Source of the DNA: Populus alba | Taxonomy: Eukaryota; Streptophyta; Magnoliopsida; Malpighiales; Salicaceae | Reading direction: 5' to 3' | Length of the DNA stretch: 64,000 nt | Assembly: GCF_005239225.2 (NCBI RefSeq) | Contig: NC_133300.1 | Location: 15,219,875 to 15,283,874, forward strand | Part shown: positions 11,371 through 22,770 of the stretch, piece after piece | How positions within the stretch are numbered: position 1 is the stretch's first letter | Layout: each line of letters opens with the position of its first letter | Translations under genes and position numbers: made by a program | Notes under the pieces: generated by a model | Databases searched by the model: none | What the model saw: the letters and a program-made list of their open reading frames with translations, nothing else | Told to the model about the DNA's origin: nothing

Positions 11371-11910
11371 TAGTGTTGTTTATAGAATATGAAGTAATGT
11401 AGGCTGTTTTGCTGATTTGGTAGACCACAGTGATGTGAGTATCTTTCATTTTTCTTTTTTAAAAACTCCTTTACCTTTATCTTTGTGTTCCAAGATTTGA
11501 TCATGATGTCTATAGCAATTAAAAAACCTTCCTCGTTTAAGTTCTTCATTCAGGTTCCTTTACCTGAGAGGCTAGAAACAGAGTTTTTCAATTTTCCTTC
11601 TTTTGAAAAATGATTTGTAAATAAGCTTGAATGTTTTTTGCTTCCCTATATTTAGTTGCTTCTCCCACTACGTACATACCCTCCCCCTATGTCATTTTCT
11701 TTTTGTGGTTGGATTGCTCCAAGTTCACTCATTATTTTTAAATTCAATAAAAAAAAGACAAAATATATCGCAATATAATTTATGTTTTGAATTCTATAAT
11801 TTTCTTTTTATCTTTTTAGTTAAATATATTTTTATCTTTTTTATATTCAAAATACTAAACAAACACAACATACGTGTAAATATGAATACACAATAACCAT
11901 ACCCTAACAA
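11371..11910 (+). pseudogene. 3'-end fragment of an unrecognised gene (copy of 38277-38818)
   Basis: This segment is a close copy of the last two exons and 3' flank found at 38277-38818. It shows the same TTTGGTAGACCACAGTGAT|GTGAGT donor, the same intron, and the terminal exon beginning GTTCCTTTACCTGAGAGG and coding VPLPER, ETEFFNFPSFE. Compared with the other copy it has substitutions and one extra A that changes the end of the reading frame. The upstream exons are missing, so this is a detached gene fragment. Confidence 0.6.
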
Positions 11911-11997
11911 AAATATTAATTTAGTAATAGTTTTTTTTATAAGCCTAACAAATTGTCGCTTTGGTAGGCATGCTTTGAAATAGAATATGAATTTCGG

Positions 11998-13329
11998 AAG
12001 GTACTTTTTTTATTAATTAATAAACTTCTATATTCCTCAATCGTGGGGCACAAGTCTATGCTTCCAAAGGACAAACATCGGTAGTCTGGATCCCAAAAAT
12101 GAACTAAGGCTCGCACAGCTGGGCTTAAAACTTCTACCTTTGCGATTTCCATCAAACGTCCGTATTTCCTAAAAAATGCATCTTTATCCACATTCTGAAA
12201 ATGAGTCGTTAACTTGTCCACCTCATTCACTATGCAATTCAGGTTCTTGATTGGTGACATCTTCTTAGCATCGCTTCTAAGGCAGTCTCCTTCAGTCAAT
12301 TGTGACAGTTCAGAATTCTTTCCATACTCTACGATGGAAGATTTGATGATGGTCATTTCGTTCACAAATCCTGCAATTCAAAATGCATGGGGGTTTAGTC
12401 TTGTTTTGATGCAAAAGATATATCGGAACATACACCCTAAGGATAGGTTATAGTTCTTTTACGTGAGACATAGGATAGGTTTACTACTAGGTCTCTAAAA
12501 GAGGGTCTCTTGCTGTTCCAGTGACCACCCTCGTAAAGGCGATATGGAGGTCCAGCAGATAGTGGGATGGCACGTGTACCAATCACAATCAGTCTAAACA
12601 CTCAGTAAAGAGTTGGGGTTTACACAAACTTAAACCTTGACTCAAGTCATAAGCCAGAAACGCACCAACGTTCACATCAGTCCCCCGATTATTTTTGTTC
12701 CTTTCAATTGCGTCCCTGCCAATTTCGGTCTCGTCTGCCTAGTTGGCCGCGTTTTCCACTTTGGTCCTTGGCCTTTGATTTATGCAATTTAGCCCTCAAT
12801 TGATCAATAAACTTCCAATTTCTTCAATTAGGCCCCTCAATCAATTCCAAACAGCCCCCTCTATCTTTGCGCCTTTTCCAAATTGGTCCCTGGTTTCGGA
12901 TTTTCACAATTAAACTCCTAATTGGCCATTATACTTCAATATTTATGCAATTAAGCCCCTGATTTGGCCTAATAAATTCCTAAAAAAAAATATTTTGGCC
13001 CCAGAACTTAAATTTCTTCTAATTAAAGCCCAAATTGACTTAAAAATCATTTTTTCTTGCAATCAAAACCCCTATAAAAACAATTAAAAATCCAATTAAG
13101 TCCATAAACATCCAAATTTGGGCTTTTCTCCTTAAAATTCAAAATTTCTTATCCATCAGGGCTCTCATCATCCAAGAATATACTGTCAAAAATCCAATCT
13201 TGGTATTTTTTAACCTCCTTGACCAATCTTCCGACCATTTTCCGAGCGCTTATGCCTCCTGTTATTTTTCTAACCTTCTTTGGCTATTTATTTTATTTTT
13301 TGCGGGGACCCAAAAATGGGTTACAACAG
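11998..13329 (-). mobile_element. Deleted Tat/Ogre-like retrotransposon fragment in TNL-2 intron 1
   Basis: On the minus strand this holds three parts of a relative of the 39273-54218 element. The start of ORF1 is at 12365 down to about 12000 (residues ALVHFWDPDYRCLSFGSIDLCPTIEEY fall in it, broken up here). The leader follows at 12366-12690. The outer ~640 bp of an LTR (12690-13329) resembles 41420-42058 and ends TGGGTTACAACA. The inner LTR and everything after ORF1 are missing. The right end abuts TNL intron 1 sequence (GTTGTCATCACAA). The ORF1 domain resembles the plant mobile domain-like DUF7745 group. Confidence 0.7.
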
Positions 13330-14626
13330 TTGTCATCACAAATTAGATTTTTTAAATAAATATATCGTCCAATATATTATTATCTTAATATTTTAAAAAT
13401 GTTTTTCAAGCATGTATTGAATTTTTTACTATCAAATATTATTTTATTTTTTAAAGGTTAGAAAAAATAATCCAACACTGGAGGCCAAAAATCTAGTTAA
13501 AGAACTACACATTAAAGTGAAGTTTTCAACAAGTGGCAACTTATCAATTAGTATTTTTAATGACATATAAGCTACATGAATTTTTTCCCATGAAAAAATT
13601 ATTTCTCAAAATACTATAGGTGGGAAAAAACTTTTCATCAATTGCATGTGTCTCACTTATGCAACTTGCCACATGCAGGTCTCACATGTCAAAATAATCT
13701 TCCTTTCTTTTTTTGTTGGGTTGGTCCCTCAATTTTTATATTTAGTTAACTTTAGTTCCATTATTACGATCATTTCATCTATTCTTTTGCACACAAAATA
13801 TATATGAATTAAAGTTAATATTTATTTCAAATGCAATCGCTAAAAACGAGTTAGTTTTTGCCTAAAATATTGTTATGTTTTTGCCCAACTTAAATAAAAA
13901 ATAAGTTTATATTAATGAAACGATAAAATAAAAAGACCAAATAAAAGATTAAATAAATTGAAAAGACCAAATAAAAGATTAAATAAAGAAGAAAGACGGA
14001 GAAATGGGTTGTGAAAATTTGAGTTGTGAGAAGCATATGTGATATCAGTGCATCTCAAGGTGCGTGGATTGGATTTGCGGAACCACTTAAACTATGTCAG
14101 TTTGGGAAATTTTCTTCAAGCTATGCTAATATGGGAAAAAACTCAAAAATTAATAAATTTAAAGTTGTTTTTTTAAAGTTAATTATGCAAGATAATTGAA
14201 TTTTTTTAGTTAAAAATAATTATATAAATAACTTAGTGGTCGACAAAAAATATGATAGAACTCCTTTTGACTTTTGGTCTGTTAAAACCAAACTTAATGG
14301 ATATTTTATTTCCTAGCTTTTGTTCTTGTATGCATGCTTATGTAGTAACTGTGTGATTCTATAGGCAATAAGATAGCTATTGTACGAATCATTGTTCGCA
14401 TCAATACAATCCTAGTTTCTTTTTTAGTTTATTCTTTCCTTTTTCTCTCTGTTCTTGAAGCTATCTATTATCAGGGCCCTATCTTTCTCAAACATTGGTG
14501 TATTAATTTCCGGCTAACAACAATACATTTTCGAGCTACAATATGCTAATGTTTATTTTCCCATTATCACTATCTGATTTGATTTCAGCACACTGCATGA
14601 TTAATGTTTTGCACCCTTCTATGCAG
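13330..14626 (+). other. Remnant of intron 1 of TNL-2
   Basis: Homologous to about 310-1580 (TNL-1) and to the end of intron 1 of TNL-3, ending in the acceptor CTATGCAG at 14619-14626. The upstream part of the intron and the TIR exon are not found between 8.5 kb and here. A short insert at 14040-14095 (GATATCAGTGCATCTCAAGG) is shared with the TNL-3 intron (32672 on). Confidence 0.75.
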
Positions 14627-17600
14627 GAATGAATCAGAATCAATTAAAATAATTGGTGAATACATATCGTACAAACTAAGCGTCACTCTGCCAACAATTA
14701 GCAAAAAATTAGTTGGAATAGATTCTCGTGTAGAGGTATTAAATGGCTATATAGGTGAAGAAGTAGGCAAAACAATCTTCATAGGGATTTGTGGAATGGG
14801 TGGCATAGGTAAGATGACTATTGCAAGGGTACTATATGATAGGATTCGTTGGCAATTTGAAGGTAGCTGCTTCTTAGCAAATGTCAGAGAAGTTTTTGTT
14901 GAGAAAGATGGACCATGCCGTTTACAGGAACAACTTCTTTCTGAAATCTTAATGGAACGTGCTAATATATGTGATTCTTATAGAGGGATCGAGATGATAA
15001 AGCGGAGGTTACGACTTAAAAAGATTCTTGTTGTTCTTGATGATGTAGATAAACATAAACAACTAGAATCCTTGGCTGCGGAGAGTAAATGGTTTGGTCC
15101 TGGGAGCAGAATTATCATAACAAGCAGAGATACACAAGTGTTGAGTAGAAATGGTGTGGGTAGAATTTATGACGCTGAGAAATTGAATGATGATGATGCT
15201 CTTACTTTGTTTAGCCAGAAAGCTTTCAAAAATGACCAACCTGCTGAAGATTTCTTGGAACTATCCAAGCAAGTCGTGGGTTATGCTAGTGGCCTTCCAC
15301 TGGCTCTTGAAGTTATAGATTCGTTTATGCATGGAAGAAGTATCCTTGAATGGGGAAGTGCAATTAATAGACTAAATGATATTCTTGACCGTGAAATTAT
15401 TGATGTGCTTCGTATTAGTTTTGATGGCCTCCATGAATTGGAGAAGAAAATATTTTTAGACATTGCTTGTTTCCTTAAGGGGTTTAAAAAAGATCGAATA
15501 ATAAGGATACTTGATACCTGTGGATTCCATGCACATATTGGAACACGAGTTCTTATTGAGAAATCTCTTATAAGTATATCTCAGGATCAAGTCTGGATGC
15601 ATAATTTATTACAGATAATGGGTAAGGAAATTGTTCGTTGTGAATCCCCTGAAGAGCTTGGAAGGCGCAGTAGATTGTGGACATATGAGGATGTTTGCCT
15701 TGCACTGATGGACAACACAGTGAGTAGCTGATGGAGAACATTATCCATAACATTTTATAAAGTTTATTTTAATTTATGCTCCATCTCTAATTTGTATTTG
15801 TTTTTTTTACTTCTATTCCCTTTTGGTTGACAGGGAAAAGAAAAAATAGAAGCCATTTTCTTGGACATGCCTGGAATGAAAGAGGCAAAATGGAACATGA
15901 AAGCCTTCTCTAAAATGAGTAGTCTAAGATTGCTCAAAATCGACAGCGTGCAGCTTTCTGAAGGACCTGAAGATCTTTCCAATAAGTTGCGATTTCTTGA
16001 ATGGCATCCTTACCCTTCAAAATCATTGCCAGCTGGTTTACAAGTAGATAAGCTAGTTGAACTTCACATGGCTAACAGTACTCTTGATCAATTATGGTAT
16101 GGGTGTAAGGTGAGATCAACTAATTTAAGGGTCTTTGTATTTTTTTTTTGTTTTCCTATTTATGTATGATAGAAGTATCCATATGTCTTCTCCCCTGCCT
16201 GATTGCAGAGTGTAGTTAATTTGAAAATCATCAATCTCAGCAACTCACTAAACCTGTCCAAGACTCCAGATCTTACTGGAATTCCAAATCTCGAGAGTCT
16301 GATTCTTGAAGGTTGTACAAGTTTTTCTGATGTCCATCCATCACTTGCACATCACAAGAAGCTTCAATATGTGAATCTTGTGAATTGCAAAAGTATTAGG
16401 ATTCTCCCAAACAATCTAGAAATGGAATCACTTAAAGTTTGCACTCTTGATGGCTGCTCAAAACTTGAGAAGTTTCCAGATATAGTAGGAAACATGAACT
16501 ATTTGATGGTGCTACGTTTGGATGAGACTAGTATTACAAAACTATCTTCATCGATTCTTCAGTTGATTGGCTTAGGTCTATTGAGCATGAACACTTGCAA
16601 GAACCTTGAAAGCATTCCAAGTAGCATAGGTTGTTTGAAATCCCTTAAAAAATTTGATCTGTCTGGCTGCTCTGAGCTTCAATATATACCAGAGAATTTG
16701 GGGAAAGTTGAAAGTTTGGAGGAGTTTGATGTAAGTGGAACTTCAATAAGACAACTGCCAGCATCCGTTTTTCTTTTAAAGAATCTTAAAGTATTATATT
16801 TGGATGGATGCAAAAGAATAGATGTGCTGCCTTCTTTGTCTGGTCTGTGTTCTTTAGAAGTACTGGGTTTACGTGCTTGCAATCTAAGAGAAGGGGCACT
16901 TCCTAAAGATATTGGCTGCTTATCTTCATTGAGGTCTTTAGATCTGAGCAAGAATAACTTTGTTAGCATTCCTAAAAGCATAAATCAGCTTTCTGAACTG
17001 GAAATGCTTGTCTTGGAGGATTGCACGATGCTTGAATCATTGCTTGAGGTTCCATCTAAAGTTCAAACGGTATATTTAAATGGTTGTATAAGCCTAAAAA
17101 CAATTCCAGATCCGATAAAGCTAAGCAGTTCCAAAAGATCAGAGTTCATATGTCTTAACTGCTGGGAATTATACAATCATAATGGCCAAAACAGCATGGG
17201 GTTGACCATGCTTGAAAGATACCTCCAGGTCTTCTCTTAATCATACCCCCAATCTTTTTCCATCTCTCTCCCTCTCCCTCTATCTATCTAACATTTTGGT
17301 TCTTTATGGTACAGGGTTTGTCTAATCCAAGACCTAGATTTGGTATCGTTGTTCCAGGAAATGAAATTCCAGGCTGGTTTAACCATCAAAGTAAGGGATC
17401 TTTAATTAGTGTGCAAGTGCCTAGTTGGAGCATGGGGTTTGTTGCGTGTGTCGCATTCAATGCAAATAGTGCAAGTCCTCTTTTTTGTCATTTCAAAGCC
17501 AATGGAAGAGAGAATTATCCTTCGCCGATGTGTATTAGTTGTAACTCTATCCAAGTTCTGTCAGATCATATTTGGCTATTCTATCTATCTTTTGATTACC

Positions 17601-18307
17601 TTAAAAAGCTTAAAGAATGGCAGCATGGATCCTTCAGCAACATTGAGTTGTCATTTCATTCTTACAAGCGACGAGTCAAGGTGAAGAATTGTGGTGTCTG
17701 TTTGTTATCTTCTCTATATATTACATCATAACCATCTGCCCATTTTATTGTTACAAGCAAAGAAGCAGCTTCTTCATATAAAGCTTCTTTAGCTTCTTCA
17801 TCTTACCATTCTTACCATCAATGGATGGCCAATTGTTTCTCTGGCATCAAAGTTGCAGACACTAGAATTGCTTCCAGCCGTTTAATTCGATCCGAGAGTT
17901 GCATTCCACGTTCTCGGAGACGAACCATGAGTCGAGCCTGGAGATTCATTATCCCAATCGAGAAGGAACTAGGGAAAGTTATGGCAATTAGATCAAGACT
18001 CTTTGAGGCCATTAAAGAATCAAGGTTGTCAATTATTATATTTTCAAGAGATTATGCTTCTTTACCATGGTGCTTTGAAGTCCTTGTCAAGATTGTCGGA
18101 TTCATGGATGAGATGAGATTGGACACTGTGTTTCCAGTTTCTTTTGATGTCGACCAATCAAAGATAGATGATCTAACAGAGAGTTGCACAATTGTCTTTG
18201 ATAAGAATGAAGAAAATTCCAAGGAAAACGAAGAGAAGAAACAAAGATGGATGAATATTCTTAGTGCAGTTGAGATTTCATCTGGATCAAGATCATTGAA
18301 AAGGTAA
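14627..18307 (+). pseudogene. TNL-2: TIR-less NBS-LRR gene with altered P-loop and stop after the C-JID
   Basis: Exons 14627-15719, 15834-16109, 16209-17228 and 17315-17731 match the other TNLs in phase and splice sites, and each is open. Three defects stand out. No TIR exon lies upstream. The Walker A motif reads GMGGIGKMT, so the Thr that helps bind Mg-nucleotide is Met. A TAA at 17729-17731 follows CLLSSLYITS, where TNL-4 has CCACAA and TNL-1 CCACAA. After this stop the same frame continues open to 18307 through the half-TIR tail, in which the catalytic Glu position is Val (WCFEVLVKI). Other motifs are kept: LVVLDDVD, GSRIIITSRD, GLPLAL, WMHNLL and C-JID PGNEIPGWF. It could still make an NB-LRR-C-JID protein from the ATG at 14604, but impaired nucleotide binding is likely. 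Confidence 0.85.
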
Positions 18308-18539
18308 TAATTACTTCTTTTTTGTGCCAAGGTACCTCGACTTTTATACCACTTCAAGTAAATGAAACCGGGAATGCTGAAATATAGTGTTGCTTTCAGA
18401 ACTTACTGTTAACAAATCTAATCTATTTTTTTATGACAATTTTACCTGAACCGAAATTAAGATAGAAATTTTTGAAAAATATATTCTTGAAAGTTATGAA
18501 TTGTTAAATACCCAAAATGCATTAATAATTTTAAAGTTT
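18308..18539. other. 3' flank of TNL-2
   Basis: AT-rich spacer, homologous in part to 63277-63600 after TNL-4. No gene seen. Confidence 0.5.
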
Positions 18540-18990
18540 AAAAAAATTCCCATTAAGCTATATATATATACACAGACAACTCTTCTGACTTCTCCTTCTC
18601 ACTCTTAGCGGCATAGGAGCTCCAGCAACGCAGCAGCAGCAGATCCAGTGTATCCAGCAGAGGATCGAGCTCCACCAGCTCCAGCTCCATCAGCAGCAGC
18701 AGCAGCAGCGAATCCAGCATCACCAGCTGCTCCAGCGGCGGCAGGGATGGCTCCAGCTGCTCGAGCAGCGGCAGCCCCAGTTGCTTGAGGAGCGACGGTG
18801 CCGGCGCCAGCTGCTCAAGCAGCGGCAGTGGGGGCTCCAGCGGCTCCAGCAGCTGCGGATTTATTGGATCCAGAAGTGGGAGCAGCATCTGGAGAAACCG
18901 GAGCAACTGCTGCTGGCGGAGCAGCAGCTGCATGAGTTTTGGTTATGAATCTAACTTGCTTTAGCTTGAAGATCGTCGTCAGTTTTCCGT
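18540..18990 (+). repeat. GC-rich triplet-repeat module, copy 2
   Basis: Same flanks as at 7260-8520: AAAAATTCCCATTAAGCTATATA, TTCTGACTTCTCCTTCTC, GGAGCTCCAGCAACGCAGCAGCAG on the left and ATCTAACTTGCTTTAGCTTGAAGATC on the right. The array is about 340 bp and more degenerate than copy 1. The Gln/Leu-rich frame stays open to TGA at 18946-18948 but has no ATG at the homologous start. A Leu-rich frame is open on the minus strand (18553-18933). Confidence 0.8.
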
Positions 18991-19510
18991 GGATCTAATT
19001 TCTTATTCGCTCTTGATTTTTTTTTCCTTGTTAATTACCATCAAAGTACAGTGAGTAGTGATTGCAAGACATCATGTGATCTTCCTTCTTGTTTGCATGT
19101 TCATCAAAGCAGCCAACACGAGGGAAAAAACATTGCAAGGATTTTCATCACGCTAGGACAGGTCCTTGTTTTTGGTGTTTCTGTGACCGTAGATCCCAAG
19201 AGGTTTTTCCAGCTACTAATTTCTTATTAGCTCTTCTAATAAGGTTTGATAGGTGGTAAGAGAAAATAAAGGTCCTAATAAATGCTAAAAAGTCATAACA
19301 AAACTCTTAATTAATACTAAAAATCTTGTTAATGTGAATGAAGGAAAAATGGATTTGGGTAATATTATTTATATTAATAAATTAATATATAAAAAAAAAG
19401 ATAAAGAGTTACATCTTGATTATAACCATCAAAGATTTTAACTATTCATTTTTATAAATATGTTTGTTATACAGTAATAGATAAGTAAGAAAAAAATATA
19501 AATACATAAG

Positions 19511-21467
19511 TGTTGTAACCCAATTTTGAATTCACCAAGATTTTCTTGAATGTTATTTTATTTCTATTATTATTTATAAAAATCCAAAAAAATTAAGAAA
19601 AAAGTTTAAAATTCAAAAATATATTTTTCTCGAGTCAACCGCATCTTTCCATCAAAACCAAGTCATCGGGTCAAACCATGTCGACCAGGATAAAAAAATG
19701 AGTTTCGGGCTGTTTCGGGTCAAAACCGTCATTTCCGACCAAAAACCAAGTTTCACCGGGTCAAACCATGTCGACCAGGGTAAAAAAATGAGTTTTGGGT
19801 TGTTTCGGGTCAAAACTGTCATTTCTGACCAAAACAGAGTTCACCGGGTCAAACCATGTCGATCAGGATAAAAAATGAGTTTCGGGCAGTTGTATTATAG
19901 AAGTAGTAGTTATGTTAATATATTTTTTTATTTAAGGTAGATGGAAGGTAGATATGTGTTGTCCCCTGCTAATTGGCTATAAATAGCTAGGAGAGCAGGG
20001 AAGAAAAGATAAGCAGAAAAGAAGAGAAAGAATTGATGATACTATTTATATTTTTTTTAGTTTTTCTTCAGAGTAAGATATTATTTTTTAAAAAAAACAA
20101 TTTTAAAAATACCAAATATATCCCAACACATCTCAACCCTTGAAATAATTTAAGATTTGATCCCGTTGCGCCACGTCGCCCGGTATACCGAACTTTCGGT
20201 GCACTGCGCCACACTAGATCACAGCTCTCCTCATCCGAACCGTCAGATCAACCTGCAGATCTAGCCAATCACAGCCATCCGATCGTCTCATCCTAGATCC
20301 AACTGCGCACAGTGTTCAGAGGTACCGGTGTACCATGCACACATTCACACCGTAGCGTAATCTCGGACTCTCTCTCTCCTCTCGCCGGCAACTCCCTCTC
20401 TCTCATCGGATCTGCACGTTTCGGCCGTCTCAAGCCACCGCACCACCACAGAAAGGTTTCTCCACAGCTTTAAAGAAAAACCCTGGTGATTTTCATCGTT
20501 TTAGCCGCCTCATCTGACCGGAAAAAGGCCGCGATCATCGCTGGCCACCGAAGCTTCAAGTCGTCGATTCTCCCTCATCAGCCATCAACGGTCGTCAAGA
20601 CCACCACCATCAGAATCCTCGAACTTAGATCTACCAGGATCGACCATCGGTTGGTCAGAAATCACGCCGGAAAAGTTTGTCGCCGCCAACAGTAACCACG
20701 TGTGATCCACACGCGCCACCAGTGGCATTTTTGTAATTTTTCAAGAAATCTGAGGGTATTTCAGTCTTTTACCAATATAGTGGCACTTAGGTAAATTTTT
20801 TGAGATTTCTAACATTTTTTTATTTTGTATATAAATTTTCTTGCATGTAAAAAAAAAATAAAACAAAAAATAACTATATAAAAAAACGACGCGAGTCTAA
20901 CACTTATCTTATCATATTATCGGTCGTGGGCGCAAAGCCCAACTTCTCAAGAATAATTATACCTATTTCTTAATGATATCAAAATATTTGTTTTTATAAA
21001 AAAATATTGTTTGTCGATACGTCTCTTTTTATAGAAAAGGACCGATGCCAAAAAAAGTTTAAATACCAAACAAATATGGATTATATCCATAATTTATTTA
21101 TTTATTGGTAACTCAGACGTAAATCTCGAGTCTCCTATTTTTAGAGACCGACGTTAACTATTTAAAAAAAATTACAAAGAAACTCAAAATATAATATCAT
21201 TTGAAATTAAAAAAAACACACACAAGTAAAGGTAACCTTTCTTTTGAAAGGATGATTTAAGGGTGGTGTTTACCTTCCCTTAATCATAACTAACCCAGTA
21301 CTCGAATCTCTGGGACCAGTGTTTAATTTGGGATTTCTAGTTCCCTCATATTACTAGATGGCGACTCCAATAAAATATATATTTTCCCCCCAAATAAAAA
21401 AAAACAAAATCTTTTTATTAAATAAACGAAATGATATGGAGTCGTCGCCCGACGTCGCGTATCGACA
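19511..21467 (+). mobile_element. Solo LTR of a Ty3/gypsy-type element (+ orientation)
   Basis: Starts TGTTGTAACCC, like the LTR ends at 42058 and 13329 read on the minus strand, and ends GTATCGACA. It is flanked by the 5-bp target duplication ATAAG (19506-19510 and 21468-21472). No internal region, primer site or second LTR is present, so it arose by recombination between the two LTRs of one insertion. A TATA-like CTATAAATA lies at about 19979-19987. Length is 1957 bp. Confidence 0.88.
19660..19890 (+). repeat. Tandem repeat of about 88 bp inside the solo LTR
   Basis: Nearly three units begin TCGGGTCAAACCATGTCGA or CCGGGTCAAACCATGTCGA at about 19667, 19757 and 19844. Each carries ATGAGTTT(C/T)GGGCTGTTTC and GGTCAAAACCGTCATTT. 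The last unit is truncated. Confidence 0.75.
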
Positions 21468-21472
21468 ATAAG

Positions 21473-22270
21473 TATTTTTTTTGCAATACTGACAAAAAAA
21501 AGATAAAGAATGGACTCTCAAATAAAATTCTCTTTCAACTTCTAGAAAAATTGTTTTTGCAAATAAGGTATACTTAAGTAGTTCATAAAAATGATGATGA
21601 TTTATTATTTAATGTGATTGTGGTTAACTAGTGATACTAGTTTTTTAGGACATGGTTATATTATTTTTTTGTTTTATATTTTTTAAATTATTAAAATACA
21701 TTGAAAAAACTTACATAAATATTTTTTTTATGAATAATAAAAATATTTGACATGCGCCGAACCATGGGTCATGATATAAATAATTAATTTGGTATAATCT
21801 TATCCATCTCTAAGTATTATATTCAAATCCCAACTAAATCGACGATATTTTGTAAAGTAAAATAGTCACATGTAAATGAGAAAATCGACATAGATTGAGC
21901 AAATACATATAAAAACAAAATTCTAATTAAAGTAAAGTGAAGTGAAAATGCATGTTTCACCTATAAAGAAAATTGTCAATTTTTGCATCAACCTGTTTGT
22001 AAAAAGAAAAAATAAATAAACAGCAGCAAACCAAAATAATGTAGTGAAAATCATATTGTTGAATTTCATGACATGATTCTTCATCATGCATGCTTGATTG
22101 TTTTGGCAATTGTTTTTTGCTAAAAACATGATTGTCATAGCCATTTTGCACCCTATTTTTCTAGCAATGCAAATGAGAAAAACAACATGGAGAAAAAGCT
22201 AGCAGAAACCTGTTGTAGAAAGAAAAAGAAATAAACAGCAGCAAACAATATCAGTTTCTTATTCTTTTCT
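21473..22270. other. AT-rich spacer
   Basis: No supported gene. Short AT-rich repeats only. GTAGAAAGAAAAAG..ATAAACAGCAGCAAAC-type sequence occurs twice (about 22000-22030 and 22210-22250), a local duplication. Confidence 0.5.
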
Positions 22271-22279
22271 TCTTAATTT

Positions 22280-22770
22280 CAGATCTTTCCAAATCATCCC
22301 TTGCGAAACTTGATGCAACCATTTGATATGGCAAGTAGTAGCTTCTCAAACATTCTGACAACATTAAGGCCAGATTTTCTTATTTATGATTTCTTTCAAC
22401 CATCGGCTCCACCACTGATATTGTCATTAAATATCCCAACCGTTCAATTTGTGGTTATTGGCAATAAGGAAAATTTTGTTGTAGTTCATGCCTTCAAGAG
22501 CTCACGAAAGATTTTCTTTCCCTTAAATACTGAATTCTTCAACACTTGGAACAATCATCTGGAATAATGTTTGCCAGGAGTTTGAGAGAGATTGAGGGTA
22601 AATACTTGGATGATCTTTTAGCTGTAACCATGAAGAAGATTTTGTTAGTTGCTCCACTTGTGTAAGACCCTATTACAGAAGATGATAAAAAATCAGAAAG
22701 TACCAGCCTCAATCTTTTGTTTTTAATTACAGATTCAAAGAAAAAGACAGCAATGATTGTCAAATATTAA
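22280..22770 (+). pseudogene. UDP-glycosyltransferase pseudogene fragment
   Basis: The frame from about 22301 reads FDMASSSFSNILTTLRPDFLIYDFFQPSAPPLILSLNIPTV, typical of the N-terminal half of plant family-1 glycosyltransferases, which move a sugar from UDP-sugar to small molecules in the cytosol. It is stopped at 22565-22567. From 22567 another frame gives FARSLREIEGKYLDDLLAVTMKKILLVAPLV, then a stop, then DPITEDD, which is the middle of the same protein. The N-terminus and the sugar-donor (PSPG) box are missing and the frame is broken at least twice. It resembles the disaccharide-forming UGT91/94 group, but I give no subfamily. Confidence 0.65.

Noticed and set aside
20486..20695. 69-codon ORF in the solo LTR
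   Set aside because: No start context or domain; GC-rich LTR sequence only.
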